Below, piece after piece: positions 32,923 to 40,169 of a DNA stretch of 40,386 bases. Source of the stretch: DALYDP01 sp964541635. Its GTDB lineage: Bacteria; Patescibacteriota; Gracilibacteria; Peribacterales; Peribacteraceae. The DNA is taken from the NCBI GenBank assembly GCA_964541635.1, contig CAZIQM010000004.1:1-40386 (forward strand). Reading direction: 5' to 3'. The notes below the pieces were generated by a model. That model ran no database searches. It was not told the DNA's origin and saw only the letters and a list, made by a program, of their open reading frames with translations. Numbering within the stretch: the stretch's first letter is position 1; the number at the start of each line of letters is the position of its first letter. Position numbers and translations under genes: made by a program.

Positions 32923-33828
32923 TCAGGTGTTGGCGGTGTACCACTCGATCGCCTTCATGACGCCTTCGGCGAACGGCGTTTTCGGCTTGTAGCCGAGCTT
33001 TTTCACGGCCTTCGAGATGTCGGCCACGTAGCGCGAAATCTCGCCCGTGCGGATCTTCGTGAGATCCACGCCGCCGGCGCTCTTGAAGTGCTCGTTGAAC
33101 ATTTCGGCCAGCTTCACGATCGTGTTCCCTTCGCCGTAGGCGATGTTGTAGGTGTCGCCCTTCGCTTCGTCGAATTTGTCGATCGCGAGCAGGAGTCCGC
33201 TGATGGCGTCGTCGATGTAGGTGAAGTCGAGGCACTTGTTGCCGAACACCGTCAGCTTTTCGCCCTTCTTCGCCTTGCGGAAGAAGAGGGGGACGACGCG
33301 CTCGGAATCGTCGTACATGCCGTAGACGTTGCTGAAGCGGAAGATGACGCAGTCTATTCCGTAACACTTCTCGTAGGCGTGCACGAGGGCCTCGCCGCCG
33401 ACCTTGCTGGCCGTGTAGGGGCTTTCGCAGTTCTCCACGCGCACCATGTCCTCGGTGTACGCGTCGGCGTGGACGTTGCCGTAGCCCTCGCGCGACGACG
33501 CGAACAGGAACTTCTTCACGCCGTTCTTCCGGCAGAACTCAAGCGCGTTGAAGAGCGTGACGAAGTTGTCGAGCGCGCGGTCCGGGTCTTCCACCAGCTC
33601 GTACACGCGCGCGTTCGCTCCCAGGTGGATGCAGATATCGATGCCCGTCGGGAGTTTCGCGAAATCTTCTTTCTTGCGCATGTCGCCGATGACCGTGACG
33701 GCCTGGACGGCGGGCTGCCACTTGTTCGGCACCATGTCGAACCCCACGACCTCGTCGCCCCGCATGAGGAGGGTGTCGCACAAATGGGTGCCGATCGTGC
33801 CGGAGGAACCAGTTACGAGGATCTTCAT
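32923..33828 (-). CDS. NAD-dependent epimerase (GalE-like SDR)
   Basis: Extended SDR of 301 residues: TGSSGTIG (6-13), FASSREGYG (109-117) and Y138/K142 (YTASK), with FRFSNVYG and LDFTYIDDA in the substrate domain. It is close in layout to UDP-glucose/UDP-GlcNAc 4-epimerases, although the usual SSxxVYG serine loop reads SSREGYG. The stop is directly against the GtrA stop. The start is 17 bases from that of the divergent Dpm1-like gene, so the two promoters overlap and probably compete. Confidence 0.88.
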   Translation of the reverse strand: MKILVTGSSGTIGTHLCDTLLMRGDEVVGFDMVPNKWQPAVQAVTVIGDMRKKEDFAKLPTGIDICIHLGANARVYELVEDPDRALDNFVTLFNALEFCRKNGVKKFLFASSREGYGNVHADAYTEDMVRVENCESPYTASKVGGEALVHAYEKCYGIDCVIFRFSNVYGMYDDSERVVPLFFRKAKKGEKLTVFGNKCLDFTYIDDAISGLLLAIDKFDEAKGDTYNIAYGEGNTIVKLAEMFNEHFKSAGGVDLTKIRTGEISRYVADISKAVKKLGYKPKTPFAEGVMKAIEWYTANT

Positions 33829-33834
33829 GGCGCG

Positions 33835-33841
33835 TATGGTA
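33835..33841. promoter_or_regulatory. One palindrome-like box shared by two divergent genes
   Basis: TATGGTA on the plus strand reads TACCATA on the minus strand. TATGGT is five bases before the ATG at 33846 and TACCAT is seven bases before the ATG at 33828. The intergenic gap is 17 bases, so both genes must be read from almost the same position. Confidence 0.5.
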
Positions 33842-33845
33842 GCGT

Positions 33846-34835
33846 ATGCCCGTGCGCCTGTCCCTGATTTTGCCCACCTACAACGAGGCGAAGAACCTGC
33901 CGGAACTCCTGCGCAGGGTCCACCAACACGCGCGGCCGCTCGAGGTCGTCGTCGTCGACGACGACTCGCCCGACAGGACGTGGGAGGTCGCGGAATCCCT
34001 GAAGGTTTCGTATCCCAACATCCGCGTCTTGCGCCGCGTCGGCAAGAAGGGGCTTTCGTCCGCCGTCGCCGACGGATGCGACCTCGCGGAAGGCAACGTC
34101 TTCATCGTGATGGACAGCGACCTGCAGCACGACCCGTCCCTCGTCTCGCAGCTCGAACAGAAAATCGAACACGGCGCGGACATCGCGGTCGCTTCGCGGT
34201 ATCGCGAGGGCGGCGGTGTCGGCGAGTGGGTGCGCGGCCGGCGCTGGCTGAGCAAGATGGGCACGTATCTCGCGAGGAAGCTTCCGAACGTCGAAACCAC
34301 CGATCCGATGAGCGGGTTCTTCGCCGTGCGATCGGACGTATGGCGGAAGGCGCGTCCCGCGATGGTCCCGGAAGGGTTCAAAATCCTCTTCGAACTCCTC
34401 GCGGCCGCTCCCCGCGGTTCGCACCTCGACGAGGTCCCGCTGCAGTTCCAGCTGCGCCTCCACGGCGAAAGCAAGCTTTCGATGCTCGTGCAGCTGCAGT
34501 TCTTGAAGCAGGCGCTGCGCATCGGGCTGCGACGCGTCGGGATCACCGGCGGACGGCTCTTCGCGCTTGTCGCGGTCGTCCTTGCGGCGGCGTTCCTGTG
34601 GCGCATGCACGGCATCCGGCGGTTGTACGTTTCGTCCTCCATGCGCTCCGCGGTGGCCGTCCAGCTGCGCGACGTCGCCCGCGCGAAGGGGTGGCTGCTC
34701 TCCGACATCGATCTCGAGAAGGTCGGCCCCGACGGTTCCATCGATCTCGTCCACCGCCGCCACGTCCGCGGGCCGGATCCCGCGGAATGCTGGACGATCC
34801 CGTCCACCGGGGAGCCCGTTCCATGCGCAAACTGA
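33846..34835 (+). CDS. Polyprenyl-phosphate sugar synthase (Dpm1/GtrB-like GT2) with unusual C-terminal tail
   Basis: GT2 enzyme of 329 residues: LILPTYNEAKNLPELL (7-22), DDDSPDRT (38-45) and DSDLQHDP (90-97) are those of polyprenol-phosphate mannose synthase. The catalytic domain ends near 235. One hydrophobic helix follows (about 243-258), then a ~70-residue tail rich in charged residues with two cysteines, in the place where relatives have a GtrA-like domain. It overlaps the next gene, a GT-C candidate, by 13 bases, which suggests donor synthase and user. The plus-strand -10 box is five bases before the ATG. Confidence 0.9.
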   Translation: MPVRLSLILPTYNEAKNLPELLRRVHQHARPLEVVVVDDDSPDRTWEVAESLKVSYPNIRVLRRVGKKGLSSAVADGCDLAEGNVFIVMDSDLQHDPSLVSQLEQKIEHGADIAVASRYREGGGVGEWVRGRRWLSKMGTYLARKLPNVETTDPMSGFFAVRSDVWRKARPAMVPEGFKILFELLAAAPRGSHLDEVPLQFQLRLHGESKLSMLVQLQFLKQALRIGLRRVGITGGRLFALVAVVLAAAFLWRMHGIRRLYVSSSMRSAVAVQLRDVARAKGWLLSDIDLEKVGPDGSIDLVHRRHVRGPDPAECWTIPSTGEPVPCAN

Positions 34836-36010
34836 CCGCCGCCGTCGGCCTCGAGTGTTACGCGCTCGTCCTCGCGGCGTTGCAGTGGGCGAACGGCGTC
34901 CGCACAGACGAAGCGAAGTACCTCCTCGACATCCCGTACCCGCACCCGCCGCTCGCGCGGTGGTTCCTCTCGCTCTTCGACGGCTTCGCCTGGCAGGAGC
35001 AGGCGGCGCGCATCGTTTTCGCGACCGTGATGGTCCAGGCCGCATGGCTCGTGTGGGACATGGGCAGGGCGCTCAAACCCGGCGCGCGCCTCGCGCTCTG
35101 CGCGACGTGGCTCGGGTCCGCCGCGTTCGTCTTCCAGGCGGGAACCGTCATGATGGCCGTCCTCACCGCGCTCCAAGCGCTCGTGCTCCTGCGGTGGCTC
35201 GCCCGGCCCCGGAAAGCCCTTCCGGGCGTCCCCGCCATGGGCTTCTTCTGGCTTCTGACGTTGTTCACCGCGCTCCAAGGCCTGTTGCTCGCCCCGCTCG
35301 CGGTGGCCGTCCTACGGCGCCGGAACGCCTCCTGGGCGGCAGTGGCGTGGTACGTCGGCGCCCCCGCGGTCCTCCTGGCGCTCTACGCCCTCGGCAACCC
35401 GTTCACCCTCGCGAGCTTCGTGCTCCAGGGCGGCAAGGATGCCGGCGATACAGCCGTGACCCGCGCCCTTGGCACGGGGTGGGTGCTCGTCCTCGCGGGG
35501 AGCGGCGTCGGGACGCTCGCGGGCGTCGTGGGCTTGCTGCGGCAGCGGCGATGGCCCGTGCTCGCGTCATTCGCGCTCTTCTGCGCCTACGTGTTCCTCG
35601 GCCGGTTCGATTACTACGCGATCCTCTTCCTCCCGTTCCTCGTCGCTGGCTCCGAGGTCGTTTTTCGACGCCTCCCCCTCGCCGCGGTCCCGGCGGCGGT
35701 GCTCACCCTCGCGGCGACGGTGGTCCTCGGGTTCGATCTCCGGCCGTTCTTCATCGCGAATCCCGCCCGGGACGTTTCCGCCCGGTTGGACGAAATGGGC
35801 GTCAGCGGGCTCGTGCTCATCGCGGGGGACTACGGGCACGAATGGCAGTACGGCGCTGGCACGGGCAGGGAAGTACGGTCGTACGTCGAATCCCTCCACA
35901 AGGAAGCGAACGCCATCGTCTGCACGAACGACTGCGTCGATCTCGATCCCGGCGAGTGGGTTCAGATGGACACGGCCTCGCCGGTGAAGGCGTGGACACG
36001 GGCGTTTTGA
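34823..36010 (+). CDS. GT-C (GT39-like) membrane glycosyltransferase candidate
   Basis: Polytopic membrane protein of 395 residues with about nine helices. The first outer loop has RTDEAKYLLDIPYPHPPLA (27-45), the acidic D29/E30 and HPPL pattern of PMT/ArnT-like GT-C enzymes that use polyprenyl-phosphate sugars. A C-terminal soluble part (about 310-395) contains a CTNDC pair. GGGGAG ending eight bases before the ATG is one of the few Shine-Dalgarno-like sequences here. The start lies within the end of the Dpm1-like gene. It would act on the outer membrane face with the GtrA product. Confidence 0.8.
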   Translation: MRKLTAAVGLECYALVLAALQWANGVRTDEAKYLLDIPYPHPPLARWFLSLFDGFAWQEQAARIVFATVMVQAAWLVWDMGRALKPGARLALCATWLGSAAFVFQAGTVMMAVLTALQALVLLRWLARPRKALPGVPAMGFFWLLTLFTALQGLLLAPLAVAVLRRRNASWAAVAWYVGAPAVLLALYALGNPFTLASFVLQGGKDAGDTAVTRALGTGWVLVLAGSGVGTLAGVVGLLRQRRWPVLASFALFCAYVFLGRFDYYAILFLPFLVAGSEVVFRRLPLAAVPAAVLTLAATVVLGFDLRPFFIANPARDVSARLDEMGVSGLVLIAGDYGHEWQYGAGTGREVRSYVESLHKEANAIVCTNDCVDLDPGEWVQMDTASPVKAWTRAF

Positions 36011-36017
36011 CGACCGT

Positions 36018-36512
36018 TCAGCGCCGGCCGAAGTCGTCCTGCAACCGGACGATGTCCTGTTCGTCGCTGGGCGACGATGGATCGGTGTGCCGCCAGATTT
36101 CCGCGACGATGCCGTACGTTTCCGCGCCGATCAGGCGGTGCCTCTCCCCTTGGGCGAGGCGCACGACGTCGCCGGGAACGTGGACCGCGGGTTCCGTTTC
36201 GTCGTCCGCGAGGTTACGCATCACCTTCACCGGTCCTTCGAGCACGCGCCACAGCTCCGCTCGGCGGTGGTGGTACTGCCACGAGAGCCGCATGCCGGGG
36301 GCGACCACGAGGATCTTGGGGCTCACTTTGTTCTTCACGATGTCCTCCGCGTCCTCCCCGGGGAAGAACGCCGCGATGAACGCGCGCGATTGCGCTTCGT
36401 CGATCACGAAAAACCCGCCCCACGGGCGCGCGTCGTCCATGGAGGCGATGCGCAGGCCTTCGGCCTCGATCATGCCCCGCACGCGCGCGAACACGGACGC
36501 CTTGTCCGTCAT
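36018..36512 (-). CDS. Cupin, mannose-6-phosphate isomerase type II-like
   Basis: Single-domain cupin of 164 residues. SWQYHHRRAELWRVLEGPVKV (77-97) gives the metal ligands H81, H82 and E86, and GDVVRLAQGERHRL (114-127) gives H125, followed by EQDIVRLQDDFGR, a signature at the end of type II phosphomannose isomerase domains. There is no nucleotidyltransferase domain, so it would be a stand-alone isomerase or a sugar-binding cupin. About 70 N-terminal residues are outside the cupin core. It overlaps the upstream 4-epimerase gene as ATGA. Confidence 0.85.
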   Translation of the reverse strand: MTDKASVFARVRGMIEAEGLRIASMDDARPWGGFFVIDEAQSRAFIAAFFPGEDAEDIVKNKVSPKILVVAPGMRLSWQYHHRRAELWRVLEGPVKVMRNLADDETEPAVHVPGDVVRLAQGERHRLIGAETYGIVAEIWRHTDPSSPSDEQDIVRLQDDFGRR

Positions 36513-37456
36513 GCGCCGTAGTATTGCCGGTACCAGGCGACGAATTTCGGCACGCCGTCCTTGATCTGCGTCTTGGGTTCGTACCCGAGCATTTTCGTCG
36601 CTTTCGAGATGTCCGCGGCGCTCTTCAGCGCGTCGCCCTTCTGCATCGGCAGGAACTCCATGTCGGCTTTCTTGCCGACCGATTCCTCGACCAGGCGGAT
36701 GTAGTCCATCAGCTGCTCGGTCTTGCCGCAGCCCAGGTTGAAGATTTCCTCGTCGTAGTTCTTGTCGATCGCCGCCACGACGCCGCTCACGATGTCGTCG
36801 ACATACGTGAAGTCGCGCTCCATTTTGCCTTCGTTGAACACCGGCAGCTTCTCGCCCTTCAGCAGCGCCGAGGTGAAGAGGAACAGCGCCATGTCCGGGC
36901 GCCCGTACGGGCCGTAGACGGTGAAGAAACGCAGGCCCGTGACTTTCGTGCCGTACAGCGCGTGGTACACGTGGGCCATGTTCTCGTTGGCTTTCTTGTT
37001 CATGCCGTAGAGCGACACTTGGTTGTCGACCATGTCGCCCTCCGACGAGGGGAACTTCGTGTTGCCGCCGTAGACCGAGCTCGTCGAGGCGTAGATGAGG
37101 CCGTCGATCTTCTGCAGGCGCACTTCGTCGATGACGTTGAAGAAGCCCTTGATGTTCGTGTCCACGTATTCCTCCGGATGGTCGTAGGCGTAGCGCACGC
37201 CCGCGAGCGCGGCGAAGTGCACCACGCGGTCCACGCCCTTCATCGCCGCCGCGACGGCGGCGCGGTCGAGGATGTCGCCCTTCGTGAACGAGAAGTTCGC
37301 GTTCTCCTTCAGGATTTTCAGGCGGGCTTCCTTCAGGGTGGGGTCGTAGTAGGCGTTGAGGTTGTCGAACCCCACGACCTCGTCGCCGCGCGCGAGCAGC
37401 GCCTGGCAGAGGTGGAAACCGATGAATCCGGCGGCGCCGGTGACGAGGATCTTCAT
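36509..37456 (-). CDS. UDP-glucuronate 4-epimerase-like SDR
   Basis: Extended SDR of 315 residues: TGAAGFIG (6-13), DNLNAYYDPTLKEARL (31-46), the YYDPxLKxxRL signature of UDP-glucuronate 4-epimerases, STSSVYG (124-130) and Y150/K154 (YGMNK), then FTVYGPYGRPDMALF. It would convert UDP-GlcA to UDP-GalA. The Ugd gene that makes UDP-GlcA is 850 bases upstream, which fits. The ATG at 37456 is fixed by TACCAT six bases before it. The isomerase-like cupin is translated from the same message. Confidence 0.92.
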   Translation of the reverse strand: MKILVTGAAGFIGFHLCQALLARGDEVVGFDNLNAYYDPTLKEARLKILKENANFSFTKGDILDRAAVAAAMKGVDRVVHFAALAGVRYAYDHPEEYVDTNIKGFFNVIDEVRLQKIDGLIYASTSSVYGGNTKFPSSEGDMVDNQVSLYGMNKKANENMAHVYHALYGTKVTGLRFFTVYGPYGRPDMALFLFTSALLKGEKLPVFNEGKMERDFTYVDDIVSGVVAAIDKNYDEEIFNLGCGKTEQLMDYIRLVEESVGKKADMEFLPMQKGDALKSAADISKATKMLGYEPKTQIKDGVPKFVAWYRQYYGA

Positions 37457-37462
37457 GTGCCC

Positions 37463-37468
37463 ATGGTA
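37463..37468 (-). promoter_or_regulatory. -10 box, leaderless spacing, for the 4-epimerase operon
   Basis: TACCAT on the minus strand, GGGCAC, then the ATG at 37456. This excludes a 15-residue N-terminal extension that is otherwise open. Confidence 0.6.
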
Positions 37469-37531
37469 CAGCAGGCTTCCCGTTTGTGGAGCGGCCTTCA
37501 TTCATCGTTAACCTTCACATTTACACGCCCG

Positions 37532-38260
37532 TTACTGAACCTCTTCACGTATTGCGGAGTTTTTGACGGCACGCTGGAACTCTTCGAGGGCTTCGGCGTT
37601 GAGCGAGCGTCCGATTCGCTTGCACGCATCCACCCATCTTTGCCTGTTGCCCGGGGAGCGGTCTGTCGCGAGGGAGCGCAGCTCGTCGCCGAACGTCTGC
37701 ATGGTGCGCCTCCACCTATTGAACCCCGTTGGGATCCATGCACGAGCAGCCTCGTAATCGCCGCCCTCCCCGGCGAGCGCGCACTCGATAAGCGGGGCCA
37801 TCACTTCAAGGTATTCCGATTCGTTATGATTGGTTTTTACCGCGCCCCATATCCGACTCGCTTTGGAAAGCGCATCCGCACCCTGGAACACAAGTTGCTG
37901 CGTGAGTTTCCTTTTTTTAATGGCACGGGGCATGGGCATCGCTTCCGCCGTGTCGCGCGCGACTTGTCTCTCGCGGTACGCGATTTCCCTCGCGGCGTTT
38001 TCCTCGTTGTCTCGTGCCACAAGCGCTTCTAGCAATGCGCGATCGCGAAGCATGATCGCTTGTATCTCGGGTGTGGGTTGGAAATCGGGATCGTCGATTT
38101 CCTGGATCGTATACCACTCAACCAGCGGTTTGCGTATCGCCCGAAAGGCGGCGCCGGCTTTGTCGATCGCCGCGGCATCTTTGGATCGAAATGCTCGTTC
38201 GACAGCGTCCATCGATTCACCAATCTCTGCTGTGGACCCGGGAACTGGTGTGTGTTTCAC
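37532..38260 (-). CDS. Hypothetical protein, helical and charged, GTG start
   Basis: A 242-residue soluble protein that I do not recognise. It is rich in Ala, Arg and Glu and predicted by eye to be mostly alpha-helical, with a coiled-coil-like middle (about 75-120, IMLRDRALLEALVARDNEEN). It has no signal peptide, membrane helix or metal motif, and nothing that links it to sugars. The GTG start sits seven bases after a perfect TATAAT. It ends in TAA, uses more AT-rich codons than its neighbours and follows a very AT-rich upstream patch, so it may be a recent arrival or a separately regulated gene inserted between two sugar genes. Confidence 0.65.
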   Translation of the reverse strand: MKHTPVPGSTAEIGESMDAVERAFRSKDAAAIDKAGAAFRAIRKPLVEWYTIQEIDDPDFQPTPEIQAIMLRDRALLEALVARDNEENAAREIAYRERQVARDTAEAMPMPRAIKKRKLTQQLVFQGADALSKASRIWGAVKTNHNESEYLEVMAPLIECALAGEGGDYEAARAWIPTGFNRWRRTMQTFGDELRSLATDRSPGNRQRWVDACKRIGRSLNAEALEEFQRAVKNSAIREEVQ

Positions 38261-38267
38261 GTAATAT

Positions 38268-38295
38268 ATTATACCATAAAATTAAATAATTGCAA
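38268..38295 (-). promoter_or_regulatory. Strong sigma70 promoter of the hypothetical gene
   Basis: TTGCAA (38295-38290), 16 bases, extended -10 TGGTATAAT ending at 38268, then seven bases to the GTG at 38260. It is the only consensus TATAAT noticed in the window and lies in an AT-rich patch of about 50 bases. Confidence 0.75.
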
Positions 38296-38299
38296 TTCT

Positions 38300-39634
38300 T
38301 CACATCTTCACCCCCATGCAGTAGTAGTCCAACCCGGCGTGGGCCACGGCCTCCGCGTCGTACACGTTGCGTCCGTCGAACAGGTGCTTGCCCTTCATCG
38401 CTTTGGCGACGGCGCCCAGGTCGATGCCGCGGAATTCGTCCCACTCGGTGAGCAGCACCAGCGCGTCCGCGCCCGTGGCGGCGCCGAGGGGGGAGTCCGC
38501 GTACGTCACGTCCTTCGGCAACAATGGCTTCGCGCGCTCCGCGGCGACCGGATCGAACGCGACGACCGCGTGGCCGGCCTTCGTCAGCGCGCTGATGACG
38601 TCGATGCTCGGCGCCTCGCGCATGTCGTCGGTCTTCGGTTTGAACGCGAGTCCCCACACGGCCACGCGGGCTCCCTGGGGGAGCGTGGCGAGCACGTGCT
38701 CGATGAAGCGCGCGCGTTGGTGCGCGTTGATCGAATCCGTCGCTTCGATGAGCGGCATGTGGAGCCCGTGCTCCTTCGCGGTAGCCATGAGGGCTTTCAC
38801 GTCCTTCGGGAAACAGCTGCCGCCGTAGCCGATACCGGCCTGCAGGAAACGCGGGCCGATGCGGCTGTCGTGCCCGAGGCCCTCCGCGACCTCGCGCACG
38901 TTGGCGCCCGTTTTCTCGCAGAACTCGGTCATCATGTTGATGAAGCTGATCTTCGTGGCGAGGAACGCGTTGGCGGCGTACTTCACGATCTCCGCGCTCT
39001 CGCGCCCCATGAAGACGATCGGTTTGCCGACGCGCGTGATGGGGCGGTAAATCTCTTCCAAGATTTCCCTCGCCCAGCTCGGAGCCTGTGGTGAGCTTGC
39101 CGAACCATTGATGCCGACCACGATGCGCTCGGGCATGAGGGTGTCGTGCACCGCCATGCCTTCGCGGAGGAACTCGGGGTTGCTGACGACCGGGATGTCG
39201 AACGCCACCCCGCGCTTCTTGAGGGTCGCCGCCATGCGCTCTTCGCATTGTTTGCCCGTGCCGACGGGCACGGTCGATTTGTTCACGAACACGAGGTTCT
39301 TCGTCGCATGCTCGGCAACCGCGTCGACCACGGCGTACACCGCGTGCAGGTCCGCCTTCCAGTCCTTGTCGGGCGGCGTCGCCACCGCCGAGAAGACGAT
39401 GTCCACGGTCGGCAGCGTCGCGACGAGGTCCGTCGTGAAGGCCAAGCGCTTGCTCGCGAGCCCGCGCTTGAGCAGTTCCTCCAGGCCCGGTTCGTAGATG
39501 GGCGAGACGCCTTTCTTCAGCAGCTCCACTTTCGCGGCGTCGATGTCGACGCCCGTGACCTCGTGTCCCAGTTCCGCGAAACACGCGGAGGTGACGAGTC
39601 CAACATAGCCGGTTCCTACTACTGCGATCTTCAT
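38300..39634 (-). CDS. ugd: UDP-glucose 6-dehydrogenase
   Basis: Oxidises UDP-glucose to UDP-glucuronate in the cytoplasm with two NAD. The 444 residues carry GTGYVG (7-12), STVPVGTG (120-127), SNPEFLREG (151-159) and the catalytic C274 in GYGGSCFPKD. Length and motifs are those of the bacterial TuaD/Ugd class. It has a longer leader than most genes here: TAGACT is 46 bases before the ATG and a REP-like hairpin fills the space. The UDP-GlcA 4-epimerase gene downstream is a natural partner. Confidence 0.96.
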   Translation of the reverse strand: MKIAVVGTGYVGLVTSACFAELGHEVTGVDIDAAKVELLKKGVSPIYEPGLEELLKRGLASKRLAFTTDLVATLPTVDIVFSAVATPPDKDWKADLHAVYAVVDAVAEHATKNLVFVNKSTVPVGTGKQCEERMAATLKKRGVAFDIPVVSNPEFLREGMAVHDTLMPERIVVGINGSASSPQAPSWAREILEEIYRPITRVGKPIVFMGRESAEIVKYAANAFLATKISFINMMTEFCEKTGANVREVAEGLGHDSRIGPRFLQAGIGYGGSCFPKDVKALMATAKEHGLHMPLIEATDSINAHQRARFIEHVLATLPQGARVAVWGLAFKPKTDDMREAPSIDVISALTKAGHAVVAFDPVAAERAKPLLPKDVTYADSPLGAATGADALVLLTEWDEFRGIDLGAVAKAMKGKHLFDGRNVYDAEAVAHAGLDYYCMGVKM

Positions 39635-39640
39635 AGATTC

Positions 39641-39680
39641 GTTGTCACCCCGGGCGAAGCCGAGGGGTTCATGCCGACGG
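39641..39680. repeat. REP-like palindromic element in the ugd leader
   Basis: Same family as the pair at 5751-5850: GTTGTCA, then arms CCCC (39648-39651) and GGGG (39664-39667) around a 12-base loop, ending in CCGACGG (39674-39680), the same terminal block. On the minus strand it would form a hairpin within the ugd mRNA leader. Confidence 0.65.
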
Positions 39681-39686
39681 AGTCTA
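39681..39686 (-). promoter_or_regulatory. Probable -10 box of ugd
   Basis: TAGACT on the minus strand, 46 bases before the ATG at 39634, directly at the outer end of the REP-like element. Confidence 0.4.
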
Positions 39687-39693
39687 CAGGCAC

Positions 39694-39722
39694 AAAAAAG
39701 GCCCCGGTAGGGGGCCCCTTTT
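39694..39722 (-). terminator. Rho-independent terminator of the histone-like gene
   Basis: On the minus strand a GGCCCC/GGGGCC stem with a five-base loop (CTACC) is followed by six T residues, 19 bases after the stop codon. It separates the histone-like gene from ugd and is the only classical intrinsic terminator found in the window. Confidence 0.85.
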
Positions 39723-39740
39723 GGAATTCTTAACGAAGAA

Positions 39741-40100
39741 TTACAGGTCTTCGCCGCGGACCGTCTTGCGACCGTTCGCGTTGGCGCGCTCGATGGCCTT
39801 GGCCAAGAGCCATTCGCCCAGACCGCTGACGTAGTCGGCGAGGTCGCCGGACGCCATCATGTCCTTACCGTTCACGTATTCCTTGATCTTGGAGGCGACC
39901 ACGACGCCGACCTTGCCCGTGTTGAAGGCGAGGAGATCGGAACCGCGGACCGTCTTGCGATCGTTGGCCTGTGCGGCCTTGACCGCGAGACCCAGCCACA
40001 TCTCAACATGCTTGCTGAGGTGCTCCGGGAGATCACCGGCGGACATCATGCCCTTGCCGTTGACCATTTCCTTGACCTTGGAGGCTACGACGTAGCTCAT
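39741..40100 (-). CDS. Bacterial histone-fold doublet
   Basis: Protein of 119 residues made of two tandem histone-fold repeats, about 4-57 and 65-119. The repeats share VASKxKExVNGKxMM, the GDL turn and a long central helix ending in RKTVRGxDL. Residues R48, T50, D55 and R111, T113, D118 occupy the positions of the DNA-contacting Arg-Thr pair and the Arg-Asp clamp of archaeal and Bdellovibrio-type histones. Helix 3 is very short and the chain stops at EDL, as in short bacterial histones. Two folds in one chain could make an intramolecular dimer that binds DNA as a unit. I start at MSYVV (40100); an open extension to 40271 has no histone-like sequence. Confidence 0.85.
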   Translation of the reverse strand: MSYVVASKVKEMVNGKGMMSAGDLPEHLSKHVEMWLGLAVKAAQANDRKTVRGSDLLAFNTGKVGVVVASKIKEYVNGKDMMASGDLADYVSGLGEWLLAKAIERANANGRKTVRGEDL

Positions 40101-40132
40101 GGGGGGAGGGGAAAAATGGATAAGCGGGAGGG

Positions 40133-40138
40133 ATTCTA
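40133..40138 (-). promoter_or_regulatory. -10 box of the histone-like gene
   Basis: TAGAAT on the minus strand, 32 bases before the ATG at 40100, with TTGCGG 18 bases further upstream as a weak -35. The leader ends TTTTTCCCCTCCCCCC against the ATG and has no Shine-Dalgarno sequence. Confidence 0.5.
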
Positions 40139-40169
40139 GGCGCCCGGAACGCACCCCCGCAAGCCCCAT

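Noticed and set aside
33548..34822. Long plus-strand extension upstream of the GT-C gene at 34823
   Set aside because: Overlaps the Dpm1-like gene out of frame; the membrane protein begins naturally at MRKLTAAVGL.
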